From assembly GCF_001704415.2 (NCBI RefSeq), contig NC_030811.1, positions 72,992,069-73,056,068 on the forward strand: DNA of 64,000 bases. Direction: 5' to 3'. Below, in pieces: positions 1-11,201 of the stretch (positions are counted from its first letter, which is position 1; each line of letters begins with the position of its first letter). The position numbers were made by a program, and so were the translations under genes. This DNA comes from Capra hircus (Eukaryota > Chordata > Mammalia > Artiodactyla > Bovidae). Below the pieces are notes generated by a model, which was given only the letters and a program-made list of their open reading frames with translations, did no database searches and was not told the DNA's origin.

Positions 1-584
1 GTCAGGAACATCCAAGCTTCCCTCTTAACGCAACTCCAGCTGGAGTTTACTCTCCTAGCATCCTTCAGAGCTTACATTTGGTCAATAGGGTGTGGGCAGA
101 AAAATGAGGTGTGTCCTTTCTGAGTTATGCCCCTAAAAGAAACATGCATTCTGCCCCTGGCCTTCCCCTCTTCCTGCTACCTAGATGATGTCACAAGCTA
201 AAGCAAACACTTTAGACTCAGAGATGGAAATCTTGTGTTGAGAAACAGAACTGCCTTGCCAGCATGGACAGCTCACCTCCAGACTATTACACTGAGAAAA
301 ATAAGCTTCTATCTTGTTTAAACTATTATAATTGGGGGAGGGTCTTGGTTTCAACAGCTAGGCTATTACTCTGACTAATAGCAAGTTTTAAAGTCTATTT
401 TAGCAATTTAGAACATTCTTACTCTGTACTTGGTCTGCCTCTACCTGGGACTACTACCCAAATAACTTCTCCATATTTTTTGGTTTTTTATTTTATCCTT
501 ACTGTTTTTCAAGTTAATTTCTGTGTCCCACTACATACTGTGTTTGCAACCTTCCACTTGCAGAAAGGAAACACTTTAGAGAAG
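1..584. other. Unique sequence, nothing recognised
   Basis: No dispersed repeat, RNA gene or convincing reading frame was recognised here. The composition is ordinary AT-leaning mammalian intergenic or intronic DNA. Confidence 0.5.
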
Positions 585-805
585 GCCTGCTAGGAGCCAG
601 TTACTATGCTAAGTGCCTGACCTGCAATGTCTTGTTCAATTTAACAGATGTGTGAGTCCAATATCATCATTTTTATTTTATAAAAAAGAAACAGGCTCAG
701 AGCAGTTAGGGGTCTTGTCCAAGGTGACACAGCTAGGAAGCGGTAGGGTTTGGCTTTGAAGCCAGCTGATGTCCAGGTTGGTCCCTTCCACTACTCTACA
801 TTTAC
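585..805 (-). repeat. MIR SINE, minus strand
   Basis: Read on the plus strand this shows the reverse complement of a MIR core: a block resembling 'actatgctaagtgcctgac', an oligo-T/A region, then 'aaggtgacacagctagg' followed by a 'gaagccagctgatgtccagg' block. These are the conserved landmarks of the ancient tRNA-derived MIR family. It is diverged, as expected for an element of eutherian age. Confidence 0.8.
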
Positions 806-937
806 ACTGCGATGAGCGCATCACAGGCGGCATTCAGGTTGTGAGTTTGCTTTTCTTCTGGCTATAATTGATTTCATCAGTGTTTACTCTGTGACATCTC
901 TATGCAACCTGCAATCCCTTAGGGCCATGTCTGTTTT

Positions 938-1110
938 ATTGTTTATAAATTGTGAGGAATACTCAGAACCTAAAACTTACCATTTACCCCATTTTAAGTG
1001 CACAGTTCTGTGGCTTTAAGTGAATTTATATTGTTATACAACCATTCACCAATATCCACCTCCAAAACTTTTTCATCACCCCTGAAAAAATATGGGATGT
1101 TTCACAAGTT
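938..1110 (-). repeat. Probable ancient L1 3' UTR fragment
   Basis: The blocks 'ccccattttaagtgcacag', 'gtggctttaagtgaattta' and 'tttttcatcacccctgaaa' match a segment familiar from old mammalian L1 3' regions in antisense. The family is recalled rather than searched, so the exact class is uncertain. Confidence 0.45.
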
Positions 1111-2095
1111 TGTGTGCTCACAGGGACTACATAAATCATCTCCGCTTTGTTTCATGTGCTGCCCAAGTGAACACAGCAGGCATGTGACTAAGTCACCCAT
1201 TTTCTAGTTGTTGGTTCCTTTCCTGCTTTTCTTTCTTTTTTCTTTCTGTGACCTGCTGTATGATCTGCTAGTAATGAACTGTCCTATTCACAGATGTGTG
1301 TTAAGTCTGGCCCCCTTGATTCACTGGTGAGACCACTGAGGCTCTGACAGGAAGGACTCCTGACCCTGCCTGGAGCTCTCTCCACCTTGACATCTGCTGG
1401 CAAGTCTTGCCCAATGCCTTTCCTTTCCCTCTTAAGTCTGTTTAAGGCTTTCTCTCCCTAAAAGCCAAAAGTCTGTTTAAAAGCCTCAATCCTATCAGCT
1501 CCTTACACAGGCCCACCCCAGGCCCAGTGCTAGGGTGCTACAAGAAGACCTTAAAAATATTGGCAGTCTCATAAATGCTAGACTTTTCTTCCCAGATCCC
1601 CATGTTAGGACAGCAGGGCGTGCTGGCTGACAGCCCTCAGCTACCAGCCCTCTGGATAGTCCCTTCCCAAGGCAGATGGCAGCCTGCATCCAGAGACCCA
1701 AACTGGCCAGCGTGAAGGCCATCCTTGCTCCAAGCTCTCTGTGAGGCTGCTGAGGCCAGTTGTGACTCCCTGCAGCCCAACCCTCCCTCTGCCCAGTGTG
1801 GTTCCTTCCCCAATAGCCCCTCTAATAAACCTCCTGCACACAAACCGCCCATGAGCCTACCTGCAAGAGCCCACCAAAATAAAAACAACAACGAGGAGGT
1901 TTTGGTTAATAAATGTTTAAAGAATGGTTTACCCATGCCACATCAAGTCAACTCCATTAATTATTCCCTTTCATATTCATGAGCATCTCAAGTGTCAGTA
2001 CCTCTAGTAATAATCCATAGGTAAAAAGTTCTCACTTTATGTAAATCCCCAGCCTATATGTAGTCATTGTAGAGAATGTGTCGATAATGATAAAT
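1111..2095. other. Unique sequence, no gene recognised
   Basis: This is mostly unique sequence, with a C-rich stretch at about 1490-1830. The overlapping short open frames on both strands have no recognisable domain and look like chance frames in GC-richer DNA. Confidence 0.45.
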
Positions 2096-2103
2096 TATGG
2101 TGT

Positions 2104-2212
2104 TTTTCATTTTTTTGGCTTGGAGGATCCTAGTTCCCCAACCAGGGATTGAACCCAGGCTACTGCAGTGAAAGCTCCAAGTCCTAGCCCCTGGACCACC
2201 AAGGAATTCCAA
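2104..2212 (-). repeat. CHR-type tRNA-derived SINE, minus strand
   Basis: The plus strand ends in 'ctggaccaccaaggaattcc' and contains 'aaccagggattgaacccagg'. These are the reverse complement of the 'cttccctggtggtccag' head and the B-box of the cetartiodactyl CHR SINE. The tail is the T-rich stretch at its left. Confidence 0.75.
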
Positions 2213-2275
2213 TTAATGGTAAATTAAATGCAGCACTTACAGCCAAATAATTTCTAAGGCAAAATTATTAGATTG

Positions 2276-2425
2276 AACAGTATATTTTTTTTAATTTTTA
2301 TTTTTACTTTATTTTACTTTACAATACTGTATTGGTTTTGCCATACATTGACATGAATCCACCACGGGTGTACATGCATTCCCAAACATGAACCCCCCTC
2401 CCACCTCCCTCCCCATAACAGTATA
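2276..2425 (-). repeat. Young L1 3' tail, minus strand, with TSD
   Basis: A 5'-truncated ruminant L1 3' UTR end lies in antisense at 2285-2416. Its oligo-T start and the 'acaatactgtattggttttg' block are the reverse complement of the same tail seen in sense at 5659-5736. The 9-bp direct repeat aacagtata flanks it at 2276-2284 and 2417-2425, so the insertion boundaries are exact. A G run follows at about 2446. Confidence 0.85.
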
Positions 2426-2518
2426 AAACTGCTAATGTATGACTTTGGGGGGGGGGGCAGACTTTAAAAATGACAATTTCATATGATTCAACAGTATTCT
2501 CTCAAAAATATTCACCAA

Positions 2519-2733
2519 AAAGGTGAAAGTGTTAGTCGCTTAGCCATGTCCGACTCTGCAACTCCATGGGCCATAGCTCGCCAGGCTCCTCTGACCATGG
2601 AATTCCCCGGGCAAGAATACTGGAGTGGGTAGCCATTCCTTTCTCCAGAGGATCTTCCCAATCCAAGGATGGAACTAGGGTCTCCTGCATTGCAGGCAGA
2701 TTCTTTACCATCTGAGCCACCAGAGAAGCCCGG
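2519..2733 (-). repeat. Bov-tA SINE, minus strand
   Basis: The full Bov-tA body is present in reverse: 'gtgaaagtgttagtcgctta' at the BovB-derived end, 'gcaagaatactggagtgggt' in the middle, and 'ctgagccaccagagaagccc', the complement of the tRNA-Glu-like head, at the right. This family is restricted to ruminants and dates the locus taxonomically. Confidence 0.92.
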
Positions 2734-3855
2734 TTTGGGATGTAGATGCATCCTAATGACTTTGCCTTCCAACAAGAAGCATGTAGATGCTATGAAGATG
2801 TTAAAAATGGCCTTCCCTCTTTGAAGTATAAATGCAACAAGCAAAACATAGAGATGAAAGTCAAGATAATGCCAAGATCTAGGGGCAAAGAAAAGAAACT
2901 GACCCACAGACCTAGGCGTCACTCTGCGACTCATGGTCCAGGGTGACGTACTCGTTGCCTCTTGGGGTTTCATCCTCATGACAAGCTCCCATATCCTCTC
3001 TGCATTTTTTCCTCTTTCTATGCTCACCCTCTCTCCTAGAGACCTTCCTTGTCTGCAGGAAAGCATGGCAAGGAGAAGAATCTATAGTTTAAAGGGAGGA
3101 AACAAATTTTGTGCTTTTCTCTCTCCTTTCCATGAAAGGCTTTTCCATGGTGATACCAACATTTGAGAGTTTCCTAAGTTCATTATCCTTTCAGGCCCTT
3201 GTGACAATTCCCCAAATTTCCACAAATACATGAGCTGATTCACTTCTCCAAAAATGTCTTGTCCCCACAAATACTTAATCATGAGAAGAACCTCTGAATT
3301 TAGTCTGTTCCGCCCAGACTATTTTATTTATTGATTACTTTGTGTTTTGTGCTGCTTTGACATTAGTATTTGGGCTTCTGATATATAATTTATGTCACTT
3401 TGAAAGTCTAATGATTGGTACAGAGAGCTCCAAGCTCTTGCAACATGGGCTCTGGTCACCATGCTTACCTGGACTGGCTGCCTCACTCTCTTTTCCCTCA
3501 CCCCATGTAGGATGCCTGTGAGAGTACAGAGAGCGAGGGGCACAGGGCCAAGAGCTCTCATCTGCCCAGGGTGCCCTCCAGGACCTACTGGGGGCAAACT
3601 GAGGCTAAGTGAGCCAGGCCAGAGAAACAGGAGCAGGGCAGAGGCCAAGCCTGGTCCTTGAGAAACTAAAATCTTGTAGTCAGGAGCATTCAATGTGAAA
3701 ACTTCCTGCTATCAGTAAATAGGGGAGTTCCTTCAAAAAATGAGTTTATAAGCAGGAAAGCAATGATTAGTGGAAAGTGGAGCATCAAGAAAGAAACTAC
3801 ATACATAACACACACATCATTCTAAACCCACAACCGAGAGATAACTGGCTTTAAA
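2734..3855. other. Unique sequence, no gene recognised
   Basis: No known dispersed repeat was recognised. Short frames exist on both strands, the longest about 120 codons at 3328-3693 on the minus strand, without a recognisable domain. Confidence 0.4.
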
Positions 3856-3940
3856 TTTTCTTTGATGTGGAATCATTTTGTTGTATATCTGAACCTAATG
3901 AAATGCTGTATGTCAATTATACTGCAATTAAAAAAACAAA
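3856..3940 (+). repeat. L1 3' end remnant
   Basis: The sequence 'ttgtatatctgaacctaatg', then 'tgtatgtcaattatactgca' and an A-rich tail, matches the terminal 3' UTR of mammalian L1. It is a short, diverged remnant with no ORF2 part visible. Confidence 0.6.
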
Positions 3941-5030
3941 ATGCCTAAAAAATTATCTCATTTCATTTTACTTGGATTTAGCAAGAAAAAAGTGAAGTGA
4001 AACTAGAGGAGTGATTGACCTCTATACACATCTATATATTTTCTCAAAACAAGACCTATTATTTACTAAGGAACTCTTCAACATGATTACAAAATATGAG
4101 GCTTTGGTATTAAAGTTAATGGGTATTTTTTGTAAGCTTATGCTTCTTAATGGCCATAAGTTTAAGGTTCCAGATGCTGAGCTTAAATGACTGTCTAATC
4201 ATAATTCAAAGTCTTCAGGCTCCCTGACTTCAGGCTGTACTACAAGTCATCAAAAGTCAAGCTACAGTCATCAAAACAGTATGGCACTGGCACAAAAACA
4301 GAAATATAAATCAATGTAACAGGACAGAACATCCAGAAATAAACCCACACACCGATGGTCACCTAATACATGACAAAGGAGGCACGAATATACAGTGAAG
4401 ACAGTTTCTTCAATAAGTGGTGCTGGGAAAACTGGACAGCTACAAGTAAAGGAATGAAATCAGAACATTCTCTAACATTATACACAAAACTAAACTCAAA
4501 ATGGATTAAAGACTTAATTGTAAGACCAGATACTATAAAACTCTTAGAGGAAAACATAGGCAGAACACTCTCTGGCATAAATCACAGCAAGATCTTTTTT
4601 GACCCACCTCCTAGAGTAATAAAAACAAAAATAAACAATGTGGTTTAATTAAACTTAAAAGTTTTTGCACATCAAAGTAAACCATAAACAAAACAAAAAG
4701 GCACCCCTCAGAATGGGAGCAATTATTTGCAAACCAAGCAACCGACAAGGTTATATTTTAGTCTCCAAAATATACAAACAGCTCATTCAGTTCAATATCA
4801 AAAAACAAACTCAATCAAAAAAAGAGCACAAGATCTAAACAGCCACTTCTCTAAAGAAAGCATAAAGATTGCCAAGAGGCACATGAAAAGATGCCTAACA
4901 TCACTAATTATTAGAGGAATGCAATTCAAAACTATAGTGAGGTATCACCTCACACCATTCAGAATGGTTATCATCAAAAAATCTATAAACCAAAGATTCT
5001 AGAGAGGATGTAGAGAAAAGGGAGCCCTCC

Positions 5031-5228
5031 TGTTGGGCCTCCTCGATAGCGCAGTGGTAAAGAATCCGCCTGCCAATGCAGGAGACACAGGTTTGATCCC
5101 TGGGTCAGGAATTTCCCCTGAGGGAAATGGCAACCCACTCCAGTGTTCTTGCCTGGAAAAATCCCATGGCAGAGGAGCCTGGCCGGCTACAGTCCACAGC
5201 GTCGCAAAGAGTTGACACGACTGAGGGG
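5031..5228 (+). repeat. Bov-tA SINE inside L1
   Basis: The tRNA-like head ('gcgcagtggtaaagaatccg'), the B-box region ('aggtttgatccctgggtcag') and the BovB-derived 3' part ending 'gcaaagagttgacacgactg' are all present. The L1 sequence on either side ('ggagccctcct' and 'cctacactgttggtg') resumes across it, with an imperfect target duplication. Confidence 0.9.
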
Positions 5229-5646
5229 GCACGCCTACACTGTTGGTGAAAATGTAAATTGGCTACAGCCACTATGGAGAAGAGGATGGAGATTCCTTTA
5301 AAAATTAATAAATAAATAAAAATAGAGTTACCATATGATCCAGCAGTCCCACTCCTGGGCATATATCCAGAGAAAACCATAATTCAAAAAGATACATTTA
5401 TCCCAGTGTTCACTGCAACACTCCTTACAACAGCCAGGACATGGAAGCAACCTAAAAGTCCACTGATGGAGGAATGGATAAAAAGATGTGGGATACACAC
5501 ACCAAAAAAATGGAATATGACTCAGTCATAAAAAAGAATGTAATACTGCCATTTTTCATGCCATGGATGGGCCTAGAGATTGCCATACTAAGTGAAGTAA
5601 GTCAGACAGAGAAAGACAAATGTATCCCTTATATGTGGGAATCTAA

Positions 5647-5748
5647 AAAAATGGTACACTGTGGCGGATACATGTCAATGTATGGCAAAATCAATACAGT
5701 ATTGTAAAGTAAAATAAAGTAAAAATAAAAATTTTTAAAAATGGTACA
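5647..5748 (+). repeat. 78-bp L1 tail nested in L1, with 12-bp TSD
   Basis: The 12-bp repeat aaaaatggtaca at 5647-5658 and 5737-5748 encloses 78 bp. The insert is only the end of a young ruminant L1 3' UTR ('tcaatacagtattgtaaagt' and the A-rich tail). The older L1 reads continuously if the insert and one copy of the repeat are taken out, so this is a very short retrotransposition event inside an older L1. Confidence 0.85.
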
Positions 5749-6068
5749 AATAGACCTATTTACAAAAAAGAAATAGAGTCACAGATATGGAAAACAAAGT
5801 TATAGTTACCAATGGGGAATATGGGAAGAAGATAAACTGGGAGATTGGGACTGACATACACACACTACTACATATAAAATAGATAACTAATAATTACCTA
5901 CTATATAGTGCAGGGAACTCTATTCAATACTATGTAACGACCTATATGGGAATAGAATCTAAAAAAGAGTGTGTATACATATATGTACACATGATGTACA
6001 GCAGAAGCTAATGCAACATTATAAATCAACCATACACCAATAAAAATTTATTTAAAATAAAAATTAAA

Positions 6069-7190
6069 AGATAGACAATAAATATGTTTGACATGAGAAT
6101 GGAAAAGAGTAAAATTCAAAGACACCATTACTATGTTAAAAACTACAAAATCTATTTCTTTGGTTTTTTTTTTTTTTGACTAGGGCAAGAGAGAAAGAAT
6201 AACAAAATTTTATACCTAAGTGTACTCTCTAGGTGATTCTTCCAAAAAATATTAGAGAAAAGCTAATGTGCAAAGAAAATATGCTATAAAAATGACAAGC
6301 CACTTTCAGGAATAAAAAAGTACACTCAACAGAGGCAATGCGTATACCAAGTACCCATTACAGGTCCAAAAAGGTTGTATTTAGTTCAGAGGGTCTGTCA
6401 CTAGTTCTCATATACCACTAACAGCTCAAAGCTGACTTGTTTCACATTCAGACCATGATTTCCCTGCAGAGTGTTTTCTTGTATTTTCCAGAATATCTAG
6501 GGGCCACTGTTTATCTTATTGGGGGGGGGGGGAGACTCATGCCACCATCTCACTGATAGCAGGCTGTGGTGACATGTCTAGATCCTAATCACAAGATCTG
6601 CAAGATGTTACCCACTTTCTTCCTGGAAATGTTTTCCATGGAGCCCTCTGACTTCCTGTTCTAATTTGAACTCACTACTCTAGGCTGCAGAGCAACTGTC
6701 TTCATCCTAGGACATACTGTCACTGTCCTAGACTGGTTTCTTGGAGCCCATGTTTTTCTCTTTCCTGGGTTCCTTTTCTGCTTGGCTCTAGCACAGCTCT
6801 GAGTAACTCTTCTAGAAAAAGTACAAAGAAGATGATCTTGCCGAGTCCTTATCTGTGTCTGCAGGTATTTTTGGGCTTAGCCTAGCTGGGGTATATTTAT
6901 GTGTTCAAATCATTTCCCTCAGAACCTGAAACTTGGTGCTTCATCTTTTAATATCCACTCTTGCTGTTTGGAGTTTTCTGATCCAGTGTGACTTTAGTCA
7001 GGCAATTTTATGTTTTCTTTCTGAAAACTTTAAGAATATTCCTTTTATTCTTAGGGGGCAAAAATGTCACCAATATGTACTGAGATGAGACCTTTTCAAT
7101 CTGAAGACCAAGTTATTTCTCTCTTTTGAGAAAAGTCACATTCTCTCTCCATATTCTCTTTCCCTTGAAAGTGAACTGCTTAGATCTTTT
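6069..7190. other. Unique sequence with homopolymer runs
   Basis: No repeat family was recognised. It contains a T run near 6164-6178 and a G run near 6520-6532. No plausible coding frame was seen. Confidence 0.45.
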
Positions 7191-7191
7191 C

Positions 7192-7278
7192 CTGAGCCTG
7201 GTGGGCTACCGTCTATGGGGTCACACAAAGTCAGACATGACTGAAGCGACTTAGCAGCAGCGGCAGCAGCAGCAACCA
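7192..7278 (+). repeat. Bov-A/Bov-tA 3' fragment with CAG-type tail
   Basis: The sequence 'tggggtcacacaaagtcaga' followed by 'catgactgaagcgacttagc' and a short AGC-repeat tail is the 3' half of a ruminant SINE. The head is missing. Confidence 0.85.
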
Positions 7279-7402
7279 CTTTTCCCCTCTCTTTTGACAT
7301 CATGTCTCTAAGTTTCAAAAGATTTCTTTTTTCAAATTTATTTTCCAAATTTCTAATTCAGTCCTTGGCTGCATCTATTTTTTTCAGACTTCTGTGGAAT
7401 TT

Positions 7403-7538
7403 TGAAATTAATTATTTATTTATTTATTTTTGGCCACACCATGAAACCCTGTGGGGTCTTAGATGGAACCCATACCCCCTGCGGTGGAAGCACACAGTCT
7501 TAACCAGTGGACCTCCAGGGAAGTCCCTGAAATTAATT
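7403..7538 (-). repeat. CHR-type SINE, minus strand, with 11-bp TSD
   Basis: A tattt-repeat tail, 'ggccacaccatg' and the reverse-complement head 'gacctccagggaagtccc' mark a CHR SINE at 7414-7527. The repeat tgaaattaatt at 7403-7413 and 7528-7538 is an exact target-site duplication. Confidence 0.85.
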
Positions 7539-8201
7539 TTGAGAATCATATTGTCAAGATTTCAATGTCAACAATTCTAGTTTTCCAGTTATTCCTTTAA
7601 ATGGCAACTTGTTTTCAATGTATGGATATAATGTCCTCTTGGATCTCTCCAATCTCTGCTGAGACCATCTCAAAAGTTCTCCTCCCCAGTACTACCTCCT
7701 TTTCCCCTAGAGGAAAGTTGTTCTGCTTGTTCACAGTTCAGCTCCTCCTTTGCACCAACAGTTCCTCTTTAATTACCTGGTTATCTTGAGGCCTACATGT
7801 TGACAGATGGAGAGCCAGTTTGCCCCGGGCTTCCCTTGAGCTGTGTTTTGAGTAGTAGTATATTGTAAGAGGTGAGGGCTAGGGATTGGGAAAGTTTGGG
7901 TGAGGTCATCTCAGGTTGACTGTAGTGTTTTATGTTTATCCTCCTTCAACTGTGCATCCTGTTAATAACAGATACTATATGGGGCTCTGAGGGTCACTGG
8001 ACTAGGACCTCTATTTTAATACTGTTCCTAATACTTGATTGCAGATTTGCAGAAGTAAGCAAATCATAGTCAAGACCAAGAAGTTACTAGGAAAAGAGTG
8101 TCATGCTGGGGATACAAAAGAGAGAGGTGAAACTGGAAGATTTAGATTGAGTGTAAGAGGACTAACAAAAGATTTTTAATGGAAGGGGAGAGAGAGAGGC
8201 C
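7539..8201. other. Unique sequence, nothing recognised
   Basis: No repeat family or gene was recognised. A pyrimidine-rich stretch lies at about 7630-7770. Confidence 0.45.
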
Positions 8202-8362
8202 AATCTGATGGGAAGGGACTTCCCTGGTGGTCCAGGGGTTAAGACTCTGCACTCCCAAAGCAAAGGACCTAGGTTCCCTGGTCAGGGAACTAGATTCCAC
8301 GCGCCTCAACTAAGACCCAGTGCAGCCAAATAAATAAATCTTTTTTAAAAATCTAATGGGAA
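8202..8362 (+). repeat. CHR-type SINE, plus strand, with TSD
   Basis: The head 'gggacttccctggtggtcca', the B-box region 'taggttccctggtcagggaa' and the tail 'cagccaaataaataaatc' define it at 8215-8349. Flanking copies aatctgatgggaa (8202-8214) and aatctaatgggaa (8350-8362) differ at one base and represent the target duplication. Confidence 0.88.
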
Positions 8363-8745
8363 ATAGGAATACTTCTACTCCTGCCACCTACTGCTGTTTT
8401 CCCAGAGAGAGATTTAAAGACTGATTTCCATTTTTCACTTGCCTCCCCAACAGAAATATCTACTCCTGCCTCTTCACAGAGTCCTGCAGAATTGAGGGCA
8501 AAGCCATGAAGCAATTGGGAAGAGGAGGCCATGTTGTTCAGGGTCCAAGGACCCAGCACAGCCCTGACCGGCTGCTCAGGCTCCGGCTCAGCTCCCCCGC
8601 AGGCGACTGCCCTATTGCACAGCACCACCATGATGAGCCCACATCCCTTCCTAGCTGAACTTGCAAGTCAACTTACCATCTCTGCTGCTCAGCCAACTGA
8701 TTAGGACAGCAACCTTGATGAGCTTCACATGCTATTGAAACTTTT
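8363..8745. other. Unique GC-richer sequence with a 92-codon minus frame
   Basis: A frame of 92 codons runs on the minus strand at 8353-8631. It has no domain I recognise, partly enters the CHR SINE flank, and has no visible splice or promoter context. I treat it as a chance frame, although an unrecognised exon cannot be excluded. Confidence 0.35.
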
Positions 8746-8747
8746 TT

Positions 8748-9205
8748 TTTAATATAGGCCTATTATAGAGGAGGTTTATTTGCAATGGTAAACTTGAAGT
8801 AACCCAAATATGCATCAATATTAATTAGTGAATAGGTTAACAAATTTCAGTATAGCCATAAAATTGAATACCACCCAACAATAAACAGGAAGAAGCTATT
8901 GATTCACACATGGATGATTCTCAAAAATAGGCCAAGAAAAAGAAGCTAGACACAAAAGAGTGTGGATTCTCTGGTCCCATCTAAAGAGAATTCTACAAAA
9001 GGTAAATTTAATCTATAGCGATTAGTTATAGTGGTTGACTAGAGCTGAAAGCAGAATTATAACTGAAAATGTTCATGAAAGAATGAGGTGATGTAAATGT
9101 TCTCAAGGCTGATTTTGCTGGTGGTGTATGCATTTTTTACCCATCTAATCATGAACTTATAATTAGTGGGCTTTATTGTGTATATAAATTATATCTTTAA
9201 AAAGT
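8748..9205 (+). repeat. Ancient L1 3' end
   Basis: The text follows the usual L1 ORF2 end and 3' UTR order: 'aacttgaagtaacccaaata', then 'aatacca' and 'gattcacacatggatgattc', then 'catgaacttataattagtgg' and an AT-rich end near 9190. It is strongly diverged, fitting an L1M-age copy. Confidence 0.7.
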
Positions 9206-9510
9206 TGATTTTTAAAAAATCAAAGGGAAAAAGTAATTCACTGCCTTTTTTGTGTTTTTTTCTGAGTCATACTGTACATTCAAATCATTAGATATTTGCT
9301 CAACCTTGAATATGATACCCTGATAGTCTATAATTAATAGAAATCTACACATAACACTACTATTCCTTTAAATCTTTGCCCCATGAACTCTAGATATTCA
9401 GGTGATATCTTCTAATAGGATCACCTATCAAAACTTTTAAAGCTACCACTTATAGAAATTTTCAAACATATTCAAAGATAAGAACAGATAATGAACCTGC
9501 CTGTCACCCA

Positions 9511-9835
9511 ATGTCTTAGTCTGCCTGTGCTCCTGTAACAGGAGAGCATGGACTGGGTGGCTTACTAACAACAGAAATGTATTTCTCACAGCTACAGGTC
9601 AAGGTCAAGGTGCAGGAATGGTTGAGTTCAGGTGAAAGTCCTCTTCCTGGTGCACAGACATTCTTCTCACTGTAACCACACGCAGGGGAAGGGAAGGGAC
9701 TGGGGAGCTCCGTGTAGTTTCTTTTAAGGGCACTAAGCCCATTCAGGAGGACTCCACCCTCATCACTTAATCACCTTACAAAGGCCTAATATCCTTTACA
9801 GTGTTAAGATTTCAACACATGAATTTGGGGTAGAT
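9511..9835 (+). repeat. Old interspersed repeat, family not named with certainty
   Basis: The start 'gtcttagtctgcctgtgctc', then 'gactgggtggcttactaaca', 'agggcactaagcccattcag' and 'caacacatgaatttggggta' match a very common old mammalian interspersed repeat. I recognise the sequence pattern but cannot assign its family by eye. Confidence 0.6.
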
Positions 9836-9839
9836 ACAA

Positions 9840-10490
9840 ACATTCCATCTGCAGTGTTAGGAGGAGGAAACTTACTCCCACCACTTGAGTTCCTGTGGCT
9901 GGACTAATAAAATTGGCACAAGACAGATTAAGGGAAAAGAAACTAATTTTAATTATGTGCACAGAGGTCTCATAGAAATGGGGCCTAAGGGGAAAGCAGG
10001 CAACTTTTATACTTTTTAGACAAAGAAACAATAAATTTATGAGGAATTGACACCACAAAGAAACTCAGGTTTGGAGTGATCAATTAGTGAAGAATCTAAA
10101 CAGTTTGAGCTGGGGTAGTAAATAAAAGAAGTAACAAGGTTTATTTATACAAGCTCTGGGCTCAAATTCCCCACCTCTGGCAATAAGGGTGTCCTTCTAC
10201 TTCCAAGTGTGGAGAGTACACCTTTCACATGAGAGATTGATTTTCTGCTTTGGAGGAGACAAAAGGTCAGACTGTCCCTTTCACATTGGCCACTTCTTAC
10301 ATAACTTTAATTCAAATTATCAGTATGCCACTGAGGCACATCCTGGGGGCCACCTACTGGATCCCAATAATAGCATTCAATTTCAAAACTATATCAACAT
10401 CTTGCCAATTTAAGAACCTACCTTTGGGGTGGGGATGGGAGGAAAAAGAACCTATTTCAGCAGGATTCATTTTTCAAAATAAGACTCTCC
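9840..10490. other. Unassigned sequence, possibly repetitive
   Basis: This has the feel of a mid-repetitive mammalian element ('ttggcacaagacagattaag', 'aatttatgaggaattgacac') but I cannot name it. Short plus-strand frames at 10189-10525 have no recognisable domain. Confidence 0.35.
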
Positions 10491-10494
10491 TTTT

Positions 10495-10620
10495 TCATAA
10501 ACATGCATCTAAACTCCACCTCTAGAAATCTTATCATCGAGCCAAAAAAAAAACACAGTTTTATAGCACTTCATAAGTAATTCTGATGCCCAAAGAAAAT
10601 TGAAAGCCATTGCTGTAGTG
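10495..10620 (-). repeat. Possible MER5-type DNA transposon remnant
   Basis: The parts 'aactccacctctagaaatct', 'gtaattctgatgcccaaaga' and 'ttgaaagccattgctgtag' resemble the reverse complement of a MER5 (hAT-Charlie) element. It is diverged and interrupted by an A run. Confidence 0.45.
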
Positions 10621-10639
10621 AAATGAGAACAGGAGTATG

Positions 10640-11200
10640 ATTCTACGATATACAGGACATCCAAAATCTTTGATAAATAAGAGAAGACCCAGAAGACATA
10701 AAAGGAAAATAGTTACATCGCTCCCAATAAAATACGTAAATAGCAGGGTAGCAAAAGATCACAAAGACAAAAGGATGAGAGAAATATTTTCAATATAAGT
10801 AATATCCTTAATTCATGGAGACTTCTTACAGATTAGTAATATTTGTTCAAAATAGCAAATATTTGTAAAATCTCATAGATAAAGGCTCTGAAGAGATATA
10901 GACTGTTCAGACTGAGATCTGAAAATGGCCAATAAATCTATATATAGATTCACTGTCTCTTTACAGATCAGGAAAATGCAAATAATCAGAAATTGTTTCC
11001 AACCATCAGATTAGCCAAAATTGAGAGGATTCCTCCTTTCCCGATGTTGGTAAGATTTGGAGAAGAGAGCCATTTCTGTTCACTTATAATAGGACTATAA
11101 ATTGCTGCAAACTTTTTAGATAGAAATCAGGCACTGTGATTTAAAATGTATAACGCACATACTCTTGAAATGGATATTTAGAGGCATCCAGCCAGGAGAA
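10640..11200 (+). repeat. Degraded old L1 ORF2 segment
   Basis: Sense-oriented ORF2-like text is visible ('tgaaaatggccaataaat', 'ccatcagattagccaaaatt', 'ggactataaattgctgcaaa'). It is heavily mutated and ends where the BovB element begins at about 11202. Confidence 0.6.
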
Positions 11201-11201
11201 A

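Larger units (their letters stand above)
4222..6068 (+). repeat. L1 ORF2 tail plus 3' UTR, with nested inserts
   Basis: This is a 5'-truncated L1 in sense orientation. Landmarks run in order: the ORF2 C-terminal coding region ('ggtgctgggaaaactggaca' near 4420), the 'gaggtatcacctcacaccat' block near 4940, 'atggatgggcctagagattg' near 5563, and the 3' UTR ending 'caaccatacaccaataaaaa' near 6030. A Bov-tA SINE (about 5031-5228) and a younger 78-bp L1 tail (5659-5736) are inserted in it. Several stops break the frame, so it is dead. Confidence 0.9.

Noticed and set aside
2512..3066. 184-codon minus-strand frame
   Set aside because: Its C-terminal third is a translation of the Bov-tA SINE at 2519-2733 and the rest has no recognisable domain.
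8353..8631. 92-codon minus frame starting MVVLCNRAVACGG
   Set aside because: No family recognised and no supporting context; left as unproven.
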